Positions 7,797-16,996 of a stretch of DNA of 64,000 bases are shown here, piece after piece; positions within the stretch are counted from its first letter, which is position 1, and every line of letters begins with the position of its first letter. The translations under genes were made by a program, and so were the position numbers. Under the pieces are notes generated by a model that was not told the origin of the DNA, searched no databases, and worked only from the letters and a program-made list of their open reading frames with translations. Source of the stretch: Sulfurovum xiamenensis. Lineage in GTDB: Bacteria; Campylobacterota; Campylobacteria; Campylobacterales; Sulfurovaceae. The DNA lies in assembly GCF_030347995.1 (NCBI RefSeq), contig NZ_JAQIBC010000007.1, positions 3,090 through 67,089 on the forward strand. Direction: 5' to 3'.

Positions 7797-8729
7797 TTGA
7801 GTTTTGTAATTTTTGTTATTGCCATGGGTGTATTGATCTGGGGTGCTGACCTCATTATAAACCAAAGTGAACGTATCGCTTTAAAGTTCAACATTCCAGA
7901 ATTTATTATCGGTGCAACGCTCATTGCCCTTGGTACTTCTTTACCTGAGATGGCAGCGAGTATCGCTGCCAGTGTAAGTAATAAACCGGATATAGCCATA
8001 GCCAATGTCATAGGAAGTAATGTACTGAATATCACCCTTGTACTCGCAGCTGTTTTTCTTATAGCCACAAAGATCAACCCAAGCAGAGACTTTTTTGCCA
8101 AAGACAGCACCTGGGCACTGGTACCGGTACTGGTCTTTATATTGATGATACTGGATGGTGTGATCACAAGGTTTGATGCGTCACTTTTGTTACTTTTAAT
8201 GGGTGCATACCTTGTCTTTTTGCTTCAAGATGCCAAAAATATTCCTGAAGAGGATTTAGATGATCTTGATATAGTTTCGTTCTCCTGGCCAAAGAGTATA
8301 AGTATACTCTTTGGCGGATTTGTACTTGTGATCATTGGTGCACATTTTACCGTAGAAAGTGCTTCAGACATCGCTAAAAGCTTTGGGATCTCAGAGTGGA
8401 TCATAGGTATCATTATGGTTTCACTGGGGACATCACTACCGGAATTGGTTGTAAGTATCTCTGCAGCGGTGAAAGGTAAAGTGGATATGGCTATAGGAAA
8501 TATCATCGGTTCAAATATGGCAAATACGACCGTGGTTCTTGGTGCAGCAGCCTTGACAAAACCTATGGGTATCAATGCACCTGCCTATATCTTTGATATT
8601 TCTACTATGATCGTCGCAACACTACTTCTTGTATTTATTACAGCCAACAAACTCTACAACAAATCAGCAGGCATCAGCCTCATCATTATCTTAGGACTCT
8701 TTTTAAATAATACGCTACAAAATATGTAA
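7797..8729 (+). CDS. CaCA-family Ca2+/Na+ antiporter (YrbG-like)
   Basis: An inner-membrane cation exchanger of 310 residues with about ten membrane segments arranged as two inverted repeats. Both alpha repeats are plain: GATLIALGTSLPEMAAS in the first half and GIIMVSLGTSLPELVVS in the second, each carrying the ion-binding Glu, with GNVIGSN-type partners (ANVIGSN, GNIIGSN). An acidic loop (PEEDLDDLD) separates the halves. The start is a TTG with GGAG eight bases upstream, one base after ybeY. Substrate choice between Ca2+/Na+ and Ca2+/H+ cannot be read from the sequence. Confidence 0.92.
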   Translation: MSFVIFVIAMGVLIWGADLIINQSERIALKFNIPEFIIGATLIALGTSLPEMAASIAASVSNKPDIAIANVIGSNVLNITLVLAAVFLIATKINPSRDFFAKDSTWALVPVLVFILMILDGVITRFDASLLLLLMGAYLVFLLQDAKNIPEEDLDDLDIVSFSWPKSISILFGGFVLVIIGAHFTVESASDIAKSFGISEWIIGIIMVSLGTSLPELVVSISAAVKGKVDMAIGNIIGSNMANTTVVLGAAALTKPMGINAPAYIFDISTMIVATLLLVFITANKLYNKSAGISLIIILGLFLNNTLQNM

Positions 8730-8733
8730 CAAA

Positions 8734-10560
8734 TTATCTTAAGCTGTTGTTATCTACATCTCCGTTAGGTCCTTCGGCAGCAGAGAAGTAGCCTTCTCTG
8801 TAGAGCCATTTATAGATATCTGCGGTGATAGGACCAGCCGTACTACCACCATGACCTCCATGTTCAACCAGTACTGTGACAATGTATTTAGGATCTTCAT
8901 ACGGAGCATACGTAGTGATCCAGGCATGGGAACGGTGATAATAGGCCAGCTCTTCCTCTTTTAAACGTACTTGCGTGGATTGAGGGATAGAAGTGACTTG
9001 TGAAGTACCAGTTTTACCGGCAACAACAATAGGCAGTTTACTCATGGTTCTATATGCCGTTCCGCTTCTTACATTACATACATCATACATCCCTTTTCTA
9101 ATCTCATTCAAATAATACGTATTAAAACTCAAAGGCTTTATTTCAGGCTCAATTTTCTTCCCATCCACTTCCCTTGCAATCAATGGCTTAGCTAGGGATG
9201 CAGTAGCGATCAAGCCAGTATAACGTGCTACTTGTAAAGGTGTGACGAGGTCATATCCTTGACCTATCGCTGCGATGACTGTCTCACCCATATACCATGG
9301 CTGTTTATAACGTTTCATCTTCCATGCCTTATCTGGCATCACACCTGCATATTCACGTGGCAGATCCACGCCTGTTTGTACACCCAGACCAAAAGTACGA
9401 AGGTTTTCTGCCATCGCATCGATACCAACTTTTAAACTTTTGTTGTAAAAGTAGACATCACAACTCTCTCGTATCGCTTTTCTAAGATCAACCTTTCCAT
9501 GTCCCCACCGTGACCAACATCTGAACTTATGTTTACTGCTACCCAGTGTGATATGCCCATTACAATACTCGGGTGCCCCAAGAGAATTAGGCAATGCTTT
9601 AGAGAATGCCAAGGCCATACCCATTTTTATCGTTGAGCCCGGAGGATAGGTTCCATGGATAAATTTGTTGGTAAAAGGATGATCAATATTATCCTGCAGG
9701 GCTTTCCACTCCTTAGAGCTGATGCCTCCAACAAAAAGATTAGGATCATAAGAAGGGTAACTCACTGCTGCTAAGACCTCACCATTGGTACGCATGACAA
9801 CTGCCACTCCTGTATCCTCTCCAAAACGCTCATAGATCATCTTCTGGAGCTCTATATCTATATTGAGTTGTATATTTTTATTGTCTTTAGGAAGTTCTTT
9901 TTCAAGTACCTCTATGGCTTTATTCGTTGCCGTGACCTTACTGATCTCATAACCCAGTTCACCTTCCAGAACTTTATTATAATAGCGCTCCAGACCACTT
10001 TTTCCTGTTTTACCAACCTCATTGACAACAGGGTCTTTTTCATTTTCTTTTTTATTGGACCTTCCAGTGTATCCGACGATATGTGCAGCATACTTTCCAT
10101 AAGGATAATAACGTTTTGTCTCCGCTTCGATTTTAATGTTCTCTATGAGACTTAATTTTGGATAAGCCCCCATCATATCTGCGTAATGTATAAAATCTAC
10201 AACCTTTATATATTTGTGATTGTAAGGTGAATTGTGCTTTTTATAGACTTTCAACATCACTGTTTTATTGAGATCGGGAAATGTTTCAATTAGTTTTTCA
10301 ATGACATTTTCCAACTGATGGTTCTTTACTTTCAAGTGTGGTGCAATAGAGAGTGAAAAACCGATCTGGTTCATGGCCAACAGGTTTCCACGAGCATCTG
10401 TTATCTCACCTCTTACGGGTTTAATAAACTGTTTTCGTTCTATATTCTCTTTTGCCAATCCCTCATAGTAAAAATTGGATTTGATACTAACATGATAGAG
10501 TCTTGTGATCATGACAGCCCAAAAAATAAGGAAGACCAATACGATAAACTTGTATCTCAT
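8734..10560 (-). CDS. mrdA: Penicillin-binding protein 2 (elongasome transpeptidase)
   Basis: A class B penicillin-binding protein of 608 residues that cross-links peptidoglycan during side-wall growth. It has one N-terminal membrane anchor (residues about 4-20), a dimerisation/pedestal domain with RGEITDARG, then the transpeptidase domain with the active-site STIKM (about 307), the SCD tripeptide (SxN position) and KTGTS (about 515). The GSTAGP segment near the end is also typical. It overlaps the preceding small membrane-protein gene by four bases, consistent with translational coupling, and is the last gene of the long minus-strand envelope block. Confidence 0.95.
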   Translation of the reverse strand: MRYKFIVLVFLIFWAVMITRLYHVSIKSNFYYEGLAKENIERKQFIKPVRGEITDARGNLLAMNQIGFSLSIAPHLKVKNHQLENVIEKLIETFPDLNKTVMLKVYKKHNSPYNHKYIKVVDFIHYADMMGAYPKLSLIENIKIEAETKRYYPYGKYAAHIVGYTGRSNKKENEKDPVVNEVGKTGKSGLERYYNKVLEGELGYEISKVTATNKAIEVLEKELPKDNKNIQLNIDIELQKMIYERFGEDTGVAVVMRTNGEVLAAVSYPSYDPNLFVGGISSKEWKALQDNIDHPFTNKFIHGTYPPGSTIKMGMALAFSKALPNSLGAPEYCNGHITLGSSKHKFRCWSRWGHGKVDLRKAIRESCDVYFYNKSLKVGIDAMAENLRTFGLGVQTGVDLPREYAGVMPDKAWKMKRYKQPWYMGETVIAAIGQGYDLVTPLQVARYTGLIATASLAKPLIAREVDGKKIEPEIKPLSFNTYYLNEIRKGMYDVCNVRSGTAYRTMSKLPIVVAGKTGTSQVTSIPQSTQVRLKEEELAYYHRSHAWITTYAPYEDPKYIVTVLVEHGGHGGSTAGPITADIYKWLYREGYFSAAEGPNGDVDNNSLR

Positions 10561-11015
10561 AGGATCACCACAACTAACATATCTACGATAAGGGTATAAA
10601 GCAGGATCTCATCCAGGATAATACTCTGGGTCTGAAAGATAAAATCATAAGCAAACAGGCATCCCAAATACATAAGATCTAAAAAAACTACACTTAACAG
10701 CGCTCTGCATATGATACATCTTCGGAAATGTTTTAAAGAGGGATAGAGAAGTAAATAAAACAATAATGAAGAGATCACGGAAAGAAAGATCGGCAAAGAG
10801 AGATTGACTTCCAAATTGACCATATAGACAATAGCAAGTAAAATAAAGGGTGCTTTTGCTCTCTCTGATCCCTGCACCAACATATAACCCATGGCCCCTA
10901 TCAAGAGGGGTAAAAAAACATAAATAGAGATAAGCATGGGATAAAAAAAGATGAATGTACCGGCAAATACCCAAAAGAAAAGGCCATGTTGCGCTTTTGT
11001 TACATGATCCATCAA
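10557..11015 (-). CDS. Small integral membrane protein next to mrdA (MreD-like position)
   Basis: A 152-residue protein that is almost entirely hydrophobic, with four or five predicted membrane spans (for example FFWVFAGTFIFFYPML at 13-28 and ILLYTLIVDMLVVVIL at the C-terminus). I see no catalytic motif. Its size, topology and four-base overlap with mrdA suggest the role usually filled by MreD in rod-shape complexes, and a small membrane protein occupies the same slot in Campylobacter as I recall. Sequence identity to MreD is not evident by eye, so the role rests on context. Confidence 0.7.
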   Translation of the reverse strand: MMDHVTKAQHGLFFWVFAGTFIFFYPMLISIYVFLPLLIGAMGYMLVQGSERAKAPFILLAIVYMVNLEVNLSLPIFLSVISSLLFYLLLYPSLKHFRRCIICRALLSVVFLDLMYLGCLFAYDFIFQTQSIILDEILLYTLIVDMLVVVIL

Positions 11016-11024
11016 AAACCCAGA

Positions 11025-11489
11025 TTACGCTAATTTGTAGACCAAGGCTACTTCGTTACAAATAGGGAAATGAATACACTTGATACAATCCGCCCAGATC
11101 TTATGTTCAGGTATCACCTCTTTATCGATTTCTTTAAAATTCAATTTTAGAAAGAACTGAGGAAGGTACGTTAAGACAAGTACGTCCTCTTCCACACCTA
11201 TATTCTTCGCTTCTTCCAGTGTGAACTGTACCATTCTCTGACCTACATTCTGTCCACGGTAGGCTTCATCTACGATAAGACTTCTGATCTCAGCCAGTCT
11301 TCTTGAGTGTATATGCAAGGCTGTATACCCCACAAGTTTCTCACCGTCTTTTGCCAAAACATAGGAGCGTATATTGGTTGCGACTTCATCTTCTGTGCGA
11401 TTCAGGATGATCCCATCTTTTACTTCAGGGGCAACTAAAGCCTGCATAGCAGGGATATCACTCAGTTTTGCTTTTACAAGTTCAATCAC
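11025..11489 (-). CDS. GNAT acetyltransferase, ArgA-like (N-acetylglutamate synthase type)
   Basis: A 154-residue GNAT-fold enzyme. The acetyl-CoA pyrophosphate loop is RGQNVGQRMV near residue 83, preceded by the beta strand EIRSLIVDEAYR. The C-terminal KIWADCIKCIHFPICNE is characteristic of short ArgA-type N-acetylglutamate synthases in this phylum and related bacteria, which lack the amino-acid-kinase domain of E. coli ArgA. The likely reaction is acetyl-CoA plus glutamate to N-acetylglutamate, the first step of arginine synthesis. It overlaps engB by four bases. Confidence 0.8.
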   Translation of the reverse strand: MIELVKAKLSDIPAMQALVAPEVKDGIILNRTEDEVATNIRSYVLAKDGEKLVGYTALHIHSRRLAEIRSLIVDEAYRGQNVGQRMVQFTLEEAKNIGVEEDVLVLTYLPQFFLKLNFKEIDKEVIPEHKIWADCIKCIHFPICNEVALVYKLA

Positions 11490-12142
11490 TCTTTTTCCTC
11501 ATTCTCTTCTACGCTGTCACTTTTGCTTTTAGTTCCATCCTCTACACCGAAAATCGTTTCCAGTATCATTTGATGTACTCTGTCATGACCATTCTTCTTC
11601 AGGTTTGAAAGTGTGATAGAACCGGGGAAGTCTTTTTTGAGCTTTGCTCTTTCTTTTTGATTGAGTTTATCGATCTTCGTAAACACTGTCAGGTACTTCT
11701 GATCAGGACGAATAAATTCAGAGATATACGCTTCTACGTCATCATCTATCTTGGCATGTGGATGGCGGGCATCACGAAGATGGATAAAAAGACGAATAGA
11801 GACACGATGCTGAATAAATTCCACAAGGTTCTTCTGCCACACTTCTTTCAATGACTTAGAAACCTTTGCATACCCAAATCCCGGTAGATCTACAAAACGT
11901 ACAGGGTAACTCTCTTCATTGTAGAGATATCTCGTTTCAAAAAAATTGATCAGTTGTGTTTTCCCTGGTGTAGCTGAACTTTTAGCCAGGTTCTTTCTTT
12001 GTGTCAATGAATTCAGTGTAGAACTTTTCCCTACATTGGAACGTCCTAAAAAAACCACTTCACTCATATCTTCAGGTAAAGAGTCTGCAATGCTCTGTGC
12101 TGACTTGATAAATGCTGCTTCTACAACTCGAGGTGTACTCAC
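11486..12142 (-). CDS. engB: Ribosome biogenesis GTP-binding protein EngB (YihA/YsxC)
   Basis: A Ras-like GTPase needed for assembly of the large ribosomal subunit. Its 218 residues contain G1 GRSNVGKSS, a G3 DLPGFGYAKV and G4 TKIDK, in the circular order expected of the TrmE-Era-EngA-EngB group. An acidic, low-complexity tail (DSVEENEEKE) follows. The start is a GTG whose first base is the last base of the lptA stop codon (TAGTG), and its 3' end overlaps the GNAT gene by four bases. Confidence 0.94.
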   Translation of the reverse strand: MSTPRVVEAAFIKSAQSIADSLPEDMSEVVFLGRSNVGKSSTLNSLTQRKNLAKSSATPGKTQLINFFETRYLYNEESYPVRFVDLPGFGYAKVSKSLKEVWQKNLVEFIQHRVSIRLFIHLRDARHPHAKIDDDVEAYISEFIRPDQKYLTVFTKIDKLNQKERAKLKKDFPGSITLSNLKKNGHDRVHQMILETIFGVEDGTKSKSDSVEENEEKE

Positions 12143-12603
12143 TATTCGTCCTTCATATCAAAAATAAACTTCGCAGGCTTTTTACGGTTACCTTTCACAT
12201 CTACACTCCCGGTAGACATATCCAAAATGATCTTATCACCATTGAGATGACTTTTCTTGACCAGATCATCCAAAATTGCTTTACCGATCAATACATAAAG
12301 TGATTGAACCGTATTGTACTCCACTTTATCTGCACTTCCTTTAAAATGTTTTTCATCCTTTTTAAACTCAAATTTCACTGATCCCATAGCTTCATATTTT
12401 TTTGTTTCATTATTGTCATCAAAGTAGACGATGACTCTATCGGCATGTAACCAGTCATCCCCTTTTTTTATTTTGGCATTACCTATGAAGTGTACTTCTT
12501 TCTTGAGCTCTTCTGCTTCCATAGATGTAGAAGTGATCTCTACCCTTTCTGCAAAAAGTGTCTGTGTGAGCATCACTAAAAGTATTATTTTTACAAAATG
12601 CAT
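12142..12603 (-). CDS. lptA: Periplasmic LPS transport protein LptA
   Basis: Bridges LptC and LptD to carry lipopolysaccharide across the periplasm. The 153-residue protein has a cleavable signal peptide (HFVKIILLVMLTQTLFA) and an OstA/LptA jellyroll with HFIGNAKIKKGDDWLHADRV, in which the strand pattern x-G-x-A-x-I-x-x-G-D is typical. The ATG at 12603 is preceded by AAGGG and by a signal peptide, so I prefer it over in-frame starts as far up as 12852 that would read through the lptC end region. It lies 40 bases after lptC and one base into engB. Confidence 0.88.
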   Translation of the reverse strand: MHFVKIILLVMLTQTLFAERVEITSTSMEAEELKKEVHFIGNAKIKKGDDWLHADRVIVYFDDNNETKKYEAMGSVKFEFKKDEKHFKGSADKVEYNTVQSLYVLIGKAILDDLVKKSHLNGDKIILDMSTGSVDVKGNRKKPAKFIFDMKDE

Positions 12604-12643
12604 AGTGTCCCTTTGTGACCTGGTTGAATATTGTAGCACGATA

Positions 12644-13156
12644 TTACTTGTCAGGGGTATAAAATACTGTATCCACTGTCTTACCGGTAGCCTTTTTTTG
12701 GCGTGTATCATACTCCATACTTTGTCCTTTGATAATATTTTCTCCTCTGGTACCGGTAAAAGGTGCTGTGATATGTAATATTTCACTCTTTTTATTATAG
12801 ATAGCATGTTCTGTTTCATACCTATAGCCACCTTTCTCCTGCATGACCACATGACCGTCTAATTGAAGTATGTCATTCTCAAGTTTACCTTTGTCCGCAG
12901 AAAGTGACTCTATCTGATCATCAAGATATCGTATGTTCTCTACCTTCAATACACCCTTGTCCCTCACCCCATATGTACCATATATACGACTATTCATAGT
13001 TTCCGTATCTACTTCCGTCAAAGTGGTATCCATGAATTCAAGCTCTTTGGTAAATGCTTTACTTGGTGCATGAGCATCTTGTAACTTTAACATGAGAGCA
13101 CCGGATATGATCCCGATGATCATAATGGTCAATATGTATTCTAATTTTATTCCCAT
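12644..13156 (-). CDS. lptC: LPS export protein LptC
   Basis: A 170-residue bitopic protein that accepts LPS from LptB2FG and passes it to LptA. It has an N-terminal membrane anchor (residues about 6-24), a short linker and an OstA-like beta-jellyroll (about 60-165). The segments VENIRYLDDQIESLSADKG and YETEHAIYNKKSEILH follow the LptC repeat pattern. Family identity is supported by its position between kdsC and lptA. Its start overlaps the end of kdsC by ten bases. Confidence 0.85.
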   Translation of the reverse strand: MGIKLEYILTIMIIGIISGALMLKLQDAHAPSKAFTKELEFMDTTLTEVDTETMNSRIYGTYGVRDKGVLKVENIRYLDDQIESLSADKGKLENDILQLDGHVVMQEKGGYRYETEHAIYNKKSEILHITAPFTGTRGENIIKGQSMEYDTRQKKATGKTVDTVFYTPDK

Positions 13157-13644
13157 AGCTCCAGATACTTCTTTTCAAGCCCTTCTTTAACAATGAGGTA
13201 TTCTATCATTTCACGTACTGCACCATCTCCGCCTCTTTTGGAAAGTACTACATTAGCGATCTTATCTACATAAGCACTTGCGTCTCGTGGTACGAATGAA
13301 ATTTTAGCCGCTTTTAGCATGGGTAGGTCATTAAGGTCATCTCCTATGGCTGCGACATTGTCCATAGTGAGGTCAAGCTTTTCCAAGAGTGATTCCAACA
13401 CTTCTTTTTTATTGTCTATGCCCTGATAAAAATGTTCTATATGCAGCTCTTTTGCACGACGTGCAACAATGCTTGAAGTTCTTCCCGTGATGATAGCCAC
13501 CTGTTTTCCCAGTCTTCTCCATGAAGCAATAGCCAAACCATCTTTTACGTTAAAAGACTTGATCTCATCACCATGTTCACTATACGTGATATGACTGTCT
13601 GTCATAGTACCGTCTACATCAAGTACAACCAGTTCAATACTCAC
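13147..13644 (-). CDS. kdsC: 3-deoxy-D-manno-octulosonate 8-phosphate phosphatase KdsC
   Basis: A HAD-superfamily phosphatase that releases Kdo from Kdo-8-phosphate for LPS core synthesis. The 165-residue protein has no cap domain, as expected of KdsC. It shows the nucleophile motif LDVDGTMTD at residue 8, the motif II threonine in AIITGRTS, and the metal-binding GDDLNDLPML. It sits between hisB (four-base overlap) and lptC (ten-base overlap), in a run devoted to the outer membrane. Confidence 0.93.
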   Translation of the reverse strand: MSIELVVLDVDGTMTDSHITYSEHGDEIKSFNVKDGLAIASWRRLGKQVAIITGRTSSIVARRAKELHIEHFYQGIDNKKEVLESLLEKLDLTMDNVAAIGDDLNDLPMLKAAKISFVPRDASAYVDKIANVVLSKRGGDGAVREMIEYLIVKEGLEKKYLELWE

Positions 13645-14213
13645 AGTACACCCTTTGTACTTGGTATACCGGCATTTTCATTCACGGTTACCGCTCTGCG
13701 AAGCGCTACAGCCAGTGCTTTAAATGCAGCCTCTATGATGTGGTGTTTGTTTTTACCACGGTTATAGATAAGGTGAAGTGTCAAAGGAAGATTGAAGGCA
13801 AAGGCTTTAAAGAACTCTTCTACAAGCTCCACATCAAAGTTCCCTACTTTACCACCGATAGGAAGTTCAAATACAAGATACCCTCTATTTGACAGATCGA
13901 TATCACAGGTCACACTGGCTTCATCCATAACGACAGTTGCATTACCGAAACGTTCTATGCTCTGTACAGGATAGATAGCTTGTTTAAGTGCCTGACCTAT
14001 GACGATACCCACATCCTCAACCGTATGGTGATCATCAATATGTGTATCTCCTGTACACGTCACTTCCATGTCGATATGCGCATGTTTAGTGAAGGCTTCA
14101 AGCATATGATCATAAAATCCTACACCGGTGTTTATCTTGGCTTTTCCTGAACCATACAGGTTGAGCTTGACTGAAATTTGTGTCTCTTTGGTTTCTCTTG
14201 TTACTTCTATCAT
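13641..14213 (-). CDS. hisB: Imidazoleglycerol-phosphate dehydratase HisB
   Basis: Catalyses the sixth step of histidine biosynthesis, dehydrating imidazoleglycerol phosphate. The 190-residue monofunctional enzyme carries the manganese-ligand motifs GVGFYDHMLEAFTKHA and HIDDHHTVEDVGI, and near the C-terminus KHHIIEAAFKALAVALRRA. It lacks the HAD phosphatase domain found in the bifunctional HisB of enterobacteria and some Campylobacter. A HAD phosphatase (kdsC) is next door, but its motifs and length fit KdsC rather than histidinol phosphatase. Confidence 0.95.
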   Translation of the reverse strand: MIEVTRETKETQISVKLNLYGSGKAKINTGVGFYDHMLEAFTKHAHIDMEVTCTGDTHIDDHHTVEDVGIVIGQALKQAIYPVQSIERFGNATVVMDEASVTCDIDLSNRGYLVFELPIGGKVGNFDVELVEEFFKAFAFNLPLTLHLIYNRGKNKHHIIEAAFKALAVALRRAVTVNENAGIPSTKGVL

Positions 14214-14230
14214 CTTTCTTCCTACTTTGA

Positions 14231-15013
14231 TTAATTTCTTACGATAAATGCACCTTCTAGGTAATTATGCGCCTTAAAGTCCCTCGCTTCTTCTTCAGAC
14301 CTGAACCCCATGAGCCATACACGGTACAGCGGTGCCCCATCGATATCATCAAAACGTCTTATGATGGTATTATAGCGTTTATACATGCCGCTATATTTTC
14401 TTTGATAGACTTTGGCACCTTCATAACGTCTGAATGCCCCTACTTGTACACCGAAATTGGAGAGTACTATACGTTTTTGCGTATGTTCTCTTTTCTGTCT
14501 TGCTATCGCTGCATCGGACTCAACTTTTCCTGCAAATCCGACCACCTCTATCGAAACTTTAGCGATCCCCATTTTGTCAAGTCCTATCTCTTTTCCGGCT
14601 GTATAACTGCAGTCAATGATCCGGCCTCTCACAAAAGGCCCTCTGTCATTAATACGGACGATCGTACTTTTACCATTGACCAAGTTATTGACTTTTACCA
14701 TCGTATCCATGGGCCATGTTTTATGTGCTGCGGTTCTTGCATGCATATTATAGACTTCACCATTACTTGTCTGTTTACCATGAAAATTAGGTCCATACCA
14801 GCTTGAGATCCCATACATGACCTGTCCTACCTCTACATACGTTGGGTTGTAACGTTTGCCTAAGACCTTATAGGAACGCATAGTAGCTTTATGTCTGGCT
14901 GCACTTGTATATTTTGTGGCTTTAGGATCCCTAGGTTCCGGTCCACACCCTGTAAAAAGAGTACTTACCCCCAAAATAGTGATCAATAATATTGGGGATA
15001 CAAGTCTCTTCAT
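14231..15013 (-). CDS. rlpA: RlpA-type septal lytic transglycosylase lipoprotein with SPOR domain
   Basis: A 260-residue outer-membrane lipoprotein (lipobox FTGC at about residue 22) that cleaves or binds denuded peptidoglycan at the division site. The double-psi beta-barrel domain (about 60-160) has GISSWYGPNFHGKQTSNGE and VRINDRGPFVRGRIIDCS, including the conserved Trp-Tyr and Asp of RlpA. A SPOR domain (about 185-258) begins FGVQVGAFRRYEGA. I start it at 15013, where GAGG lies five bases upstream and a normal signal peptide begins. It is 17 bases upstream of hisB. Confidence 0.92.
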   Translation of the reverse strand: MKRLVSPILLITILGVSTLFTGCGPEPRDPKATKYTSAARHKATMRSYKVLGKRYNPTYVEVGQVMYGISSWYGPNFHGKQTSNGEVYNMHARTAAHKTWPMDTMVKVNNLVNGKSTIVRINDRGPFVRGRIIDCSYTAGKEIGLDKMGIAKVSIEVVGFAGKVESDAAIARQKREHTQKRIVLSNFGVQVGAFRRYEGAKVYQRKYSGMYKRYNTIIRRFDDIDGAPLYRVWLMGFRSEEEARDFKAHNYLEGAFIVRN

Positions 15014-15084
15014 AATACCTCGGGGATGCATTTATATTTAGGTAGGTATTATCGCTTTATTTGACTTTGTTTTTGCTTGATAAA

Positions 15085-16956
15085 CTAAGAGTTACAGTGC
15101 TCTGAGATAATCATTTTTAACGCTTCTATATCTAGTGGCTTTACAGCATAATCATCCATGCCTTTAGACATATACTTCTCTTTCTCTCCGGAAGAAGTAT
15201 TCGCAGTGAGTGCGATGATAGGAACATGTTTCAAATGATGTTCTGTTTCATGTTGTATAATTTGCTTGCAGGCTTCCACACCATCCATCACAGGCATTTC
15301 AATATCCATAAATATAATGTCATAGACATTTTTTGTAGACATCGCAACTGCCTCTTTTCCATCATTGACCACAGTCACTTCCAGACCAAGGTTCTCCAAA
15401 ATGATCTTTATGAGTTTGCAGTTGATCTGGTTGTCATCCGCCACGAGTGCATGTATGCCTTGATACTGTTCGGTATCTTCTACTGTATCAGAGGTAAGTA
15501 TCTTCTCTTTCTTATGCTCACTTGCATTGGTTAAGATCCTGATCGTTTTTGCCAGACTGACAGGTGTGAGGACCACATCGGTAAAATGATGTTGTTGTGG
15601 ATTGACACGCGCCCTTAAACTACCATTGGTCAAAAGTACAGATTTACACTCCAGAGCAGCACACTGTTCCAACTCTCCTGGCAATCTCGCATAGTGATGA
15701 TCAAATATCATAATATCAGGTAAGCTTACAGGTGTCTCAGACTCAAAAAGATCTTCATAATAGTAGAATGAAAATGTTGCACCCAAGTGTTCTATATACG
15801 TTTGAAGATTGGTATCCAACTGACGATTGATACTCTTTACAGGAAGCGCAAGACCAACAGAGAGATCAGAAAAGTCAATATAGACACTAGGTTCATGATC
15901 TTTGTTTTTTTCTAATGGTAAAGTAAAGAAGAAAGTCGTTCCTTCATTCTCTTTACTTTTGACTTCAAGTTCTCCACCCATCAACTGAACCATTTTCCGT
16001 GATATAGTCAGTCCGAGTCCCGTACCTCCATATTTTCGGCTTGTACCTGCTGTTGCCTGTCCATAGGCTTCAAAAATAGTCTTTTGCTGTGCTTCACTCA
16101 GTCCGATACCGTTGTCACTCACAGAAAACTTTAACCCTGTGTGATCTTTGTCACTACTTACCCCTTCAACAAAAAGATTGATCTTACCGTAGGCATCCGT
16201 GAATTTAATGGCATTCCCTATAAGATTTGTCAATATTTGAGAAAGTTTTGTAGGATCACCGATCATATAAGGAGATAGAGTCGGATCGACCAATACCCCA
16301 AACTCAATGTCCTTTTGATCCGCCATTTGTGCAAAGGATGCTACCGTCAGATCGATGGTCTCAAATAAATTGAAAGGGATAGATTCGATCTCCATTTTTT
16401 CCGCATTCATTTTAGAAAGATCCAAAACATCATTCACTATAGCAATAAGATTGTTTGATGAATTTTCGATCAAGGAGATGAACTCTTCTTGATCTTCTGT
16501 TGTATCCATTTCTTTTAGAAGTTTAGTAAAACCTAAAATACCATTGAGCGGTGTACGGATTTCGTGAGACATGGTCGATAAAAATTGACTTTTTGCCTCT
16601 GCCTCCTCTCTAATCTTTTTTCCCTTTTCCACTAAAAGGGAAAAAAGATCCGCAATATATTTATATGCTGCTTCTCTTTGCTGTGTATGGATCCTCTCTT
16701 CATTATCTACCAAATGTTCAATACTATCTAATACAGATACAAGTGCTCTGTTTTCTCTTGTTTCTTTACGATAATCAAACCATATATATCCCAAGGACAA
16801 GAGACTCAACACTACAATCATTAACAAAGAGACAAAAAGCCCTGTATTAGCAGGATCCATCCTTTCCCATTCTCTATAACTCCAATAACTACTAAGGAAC
16901 AACAATACAACAAGAGGAGCCATACGGACAGATATATCCAGAAGATTTTTTTTCAC
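15085..16956 (-). CDS. Membrane-bound hybrid sensor histidine kinase
   Basis: A 623-residue two-component kinase with two membrane segments near the N-terminus (about 12-30 and 42-60) separated by a short periplasmic loop, so it has almost no external sensor domain. A coiled coil precedes the HisKA box STMSHEIRTPLNG (His about 133). The ATPase domain shows NLIGNAIKFTD and the G boxes DNGIGLS and GGTGLGLTIS. A divergent, probably degenerate receiver-like domain (about 365-480) follows, then a true receiver with DD near its start and the acceptor Asp in IIFMDIEMPVMDG (about 549). The start is a GTG behind AAGGG. The separate Hpt protein at 19.0 kb may be its relay partner. Confidence 0.9.
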   Translation of the reverse strand: MKKNLLDISVRMAPLVVLLFLSSYWSYREWERMDPANTGLFVSLLMIVVLSLLSLGYIWFDYRKETRENRALVSVLDSIEHLVDNEERIHTQQREAAYKYIADLFSLLVEKGKKIREEAEAKSQFLSTMSHEIRTPLNGILGFTKLLKEMDTTEDQEEFISLIENSSNNLIAIVNDVLDLSKMNAEKMEIESIPFNLFETIDLTVASFAQMADQKDIEFGVLVDPTLSPYMIGDPTKLSQILTNLIGNAIKFTDAYGKINLFVEGVSSDKDHTGLKFSVSDNGIGLSEAQQKTIFEAYGQATAGTSRKYGGTGLGLTISRKMVQLMGGELEVKSKENEGTTFFFTLPLEKNKDHEPSVYIDFSDLSVGLALPVKSINRQLDTNLQTYIEHLGATFSFYYYEDLFESETPVSLPDIMIFDHHYARLPGELEQCAALECKSVLLTNGSLRARVNPQQHHFTDVVLTPVSLAKTIRILTNASEHKKEKILTSDTVEDTEQYQGIHALVADDNQINCKLIKIILENLGLEVTVVNDGKEAVAMSTKNVYDIIFMDIEMPVMDGVEACKQIIQHETEHHLKHVPIIALTANTSSGEKEKYMSKGMDDYAVKPLDIEALKMIISEHCNS

Positions 16957-16996
16957 ATTTTCCCTTTTACAACATATGATAAAATATAATAAATTC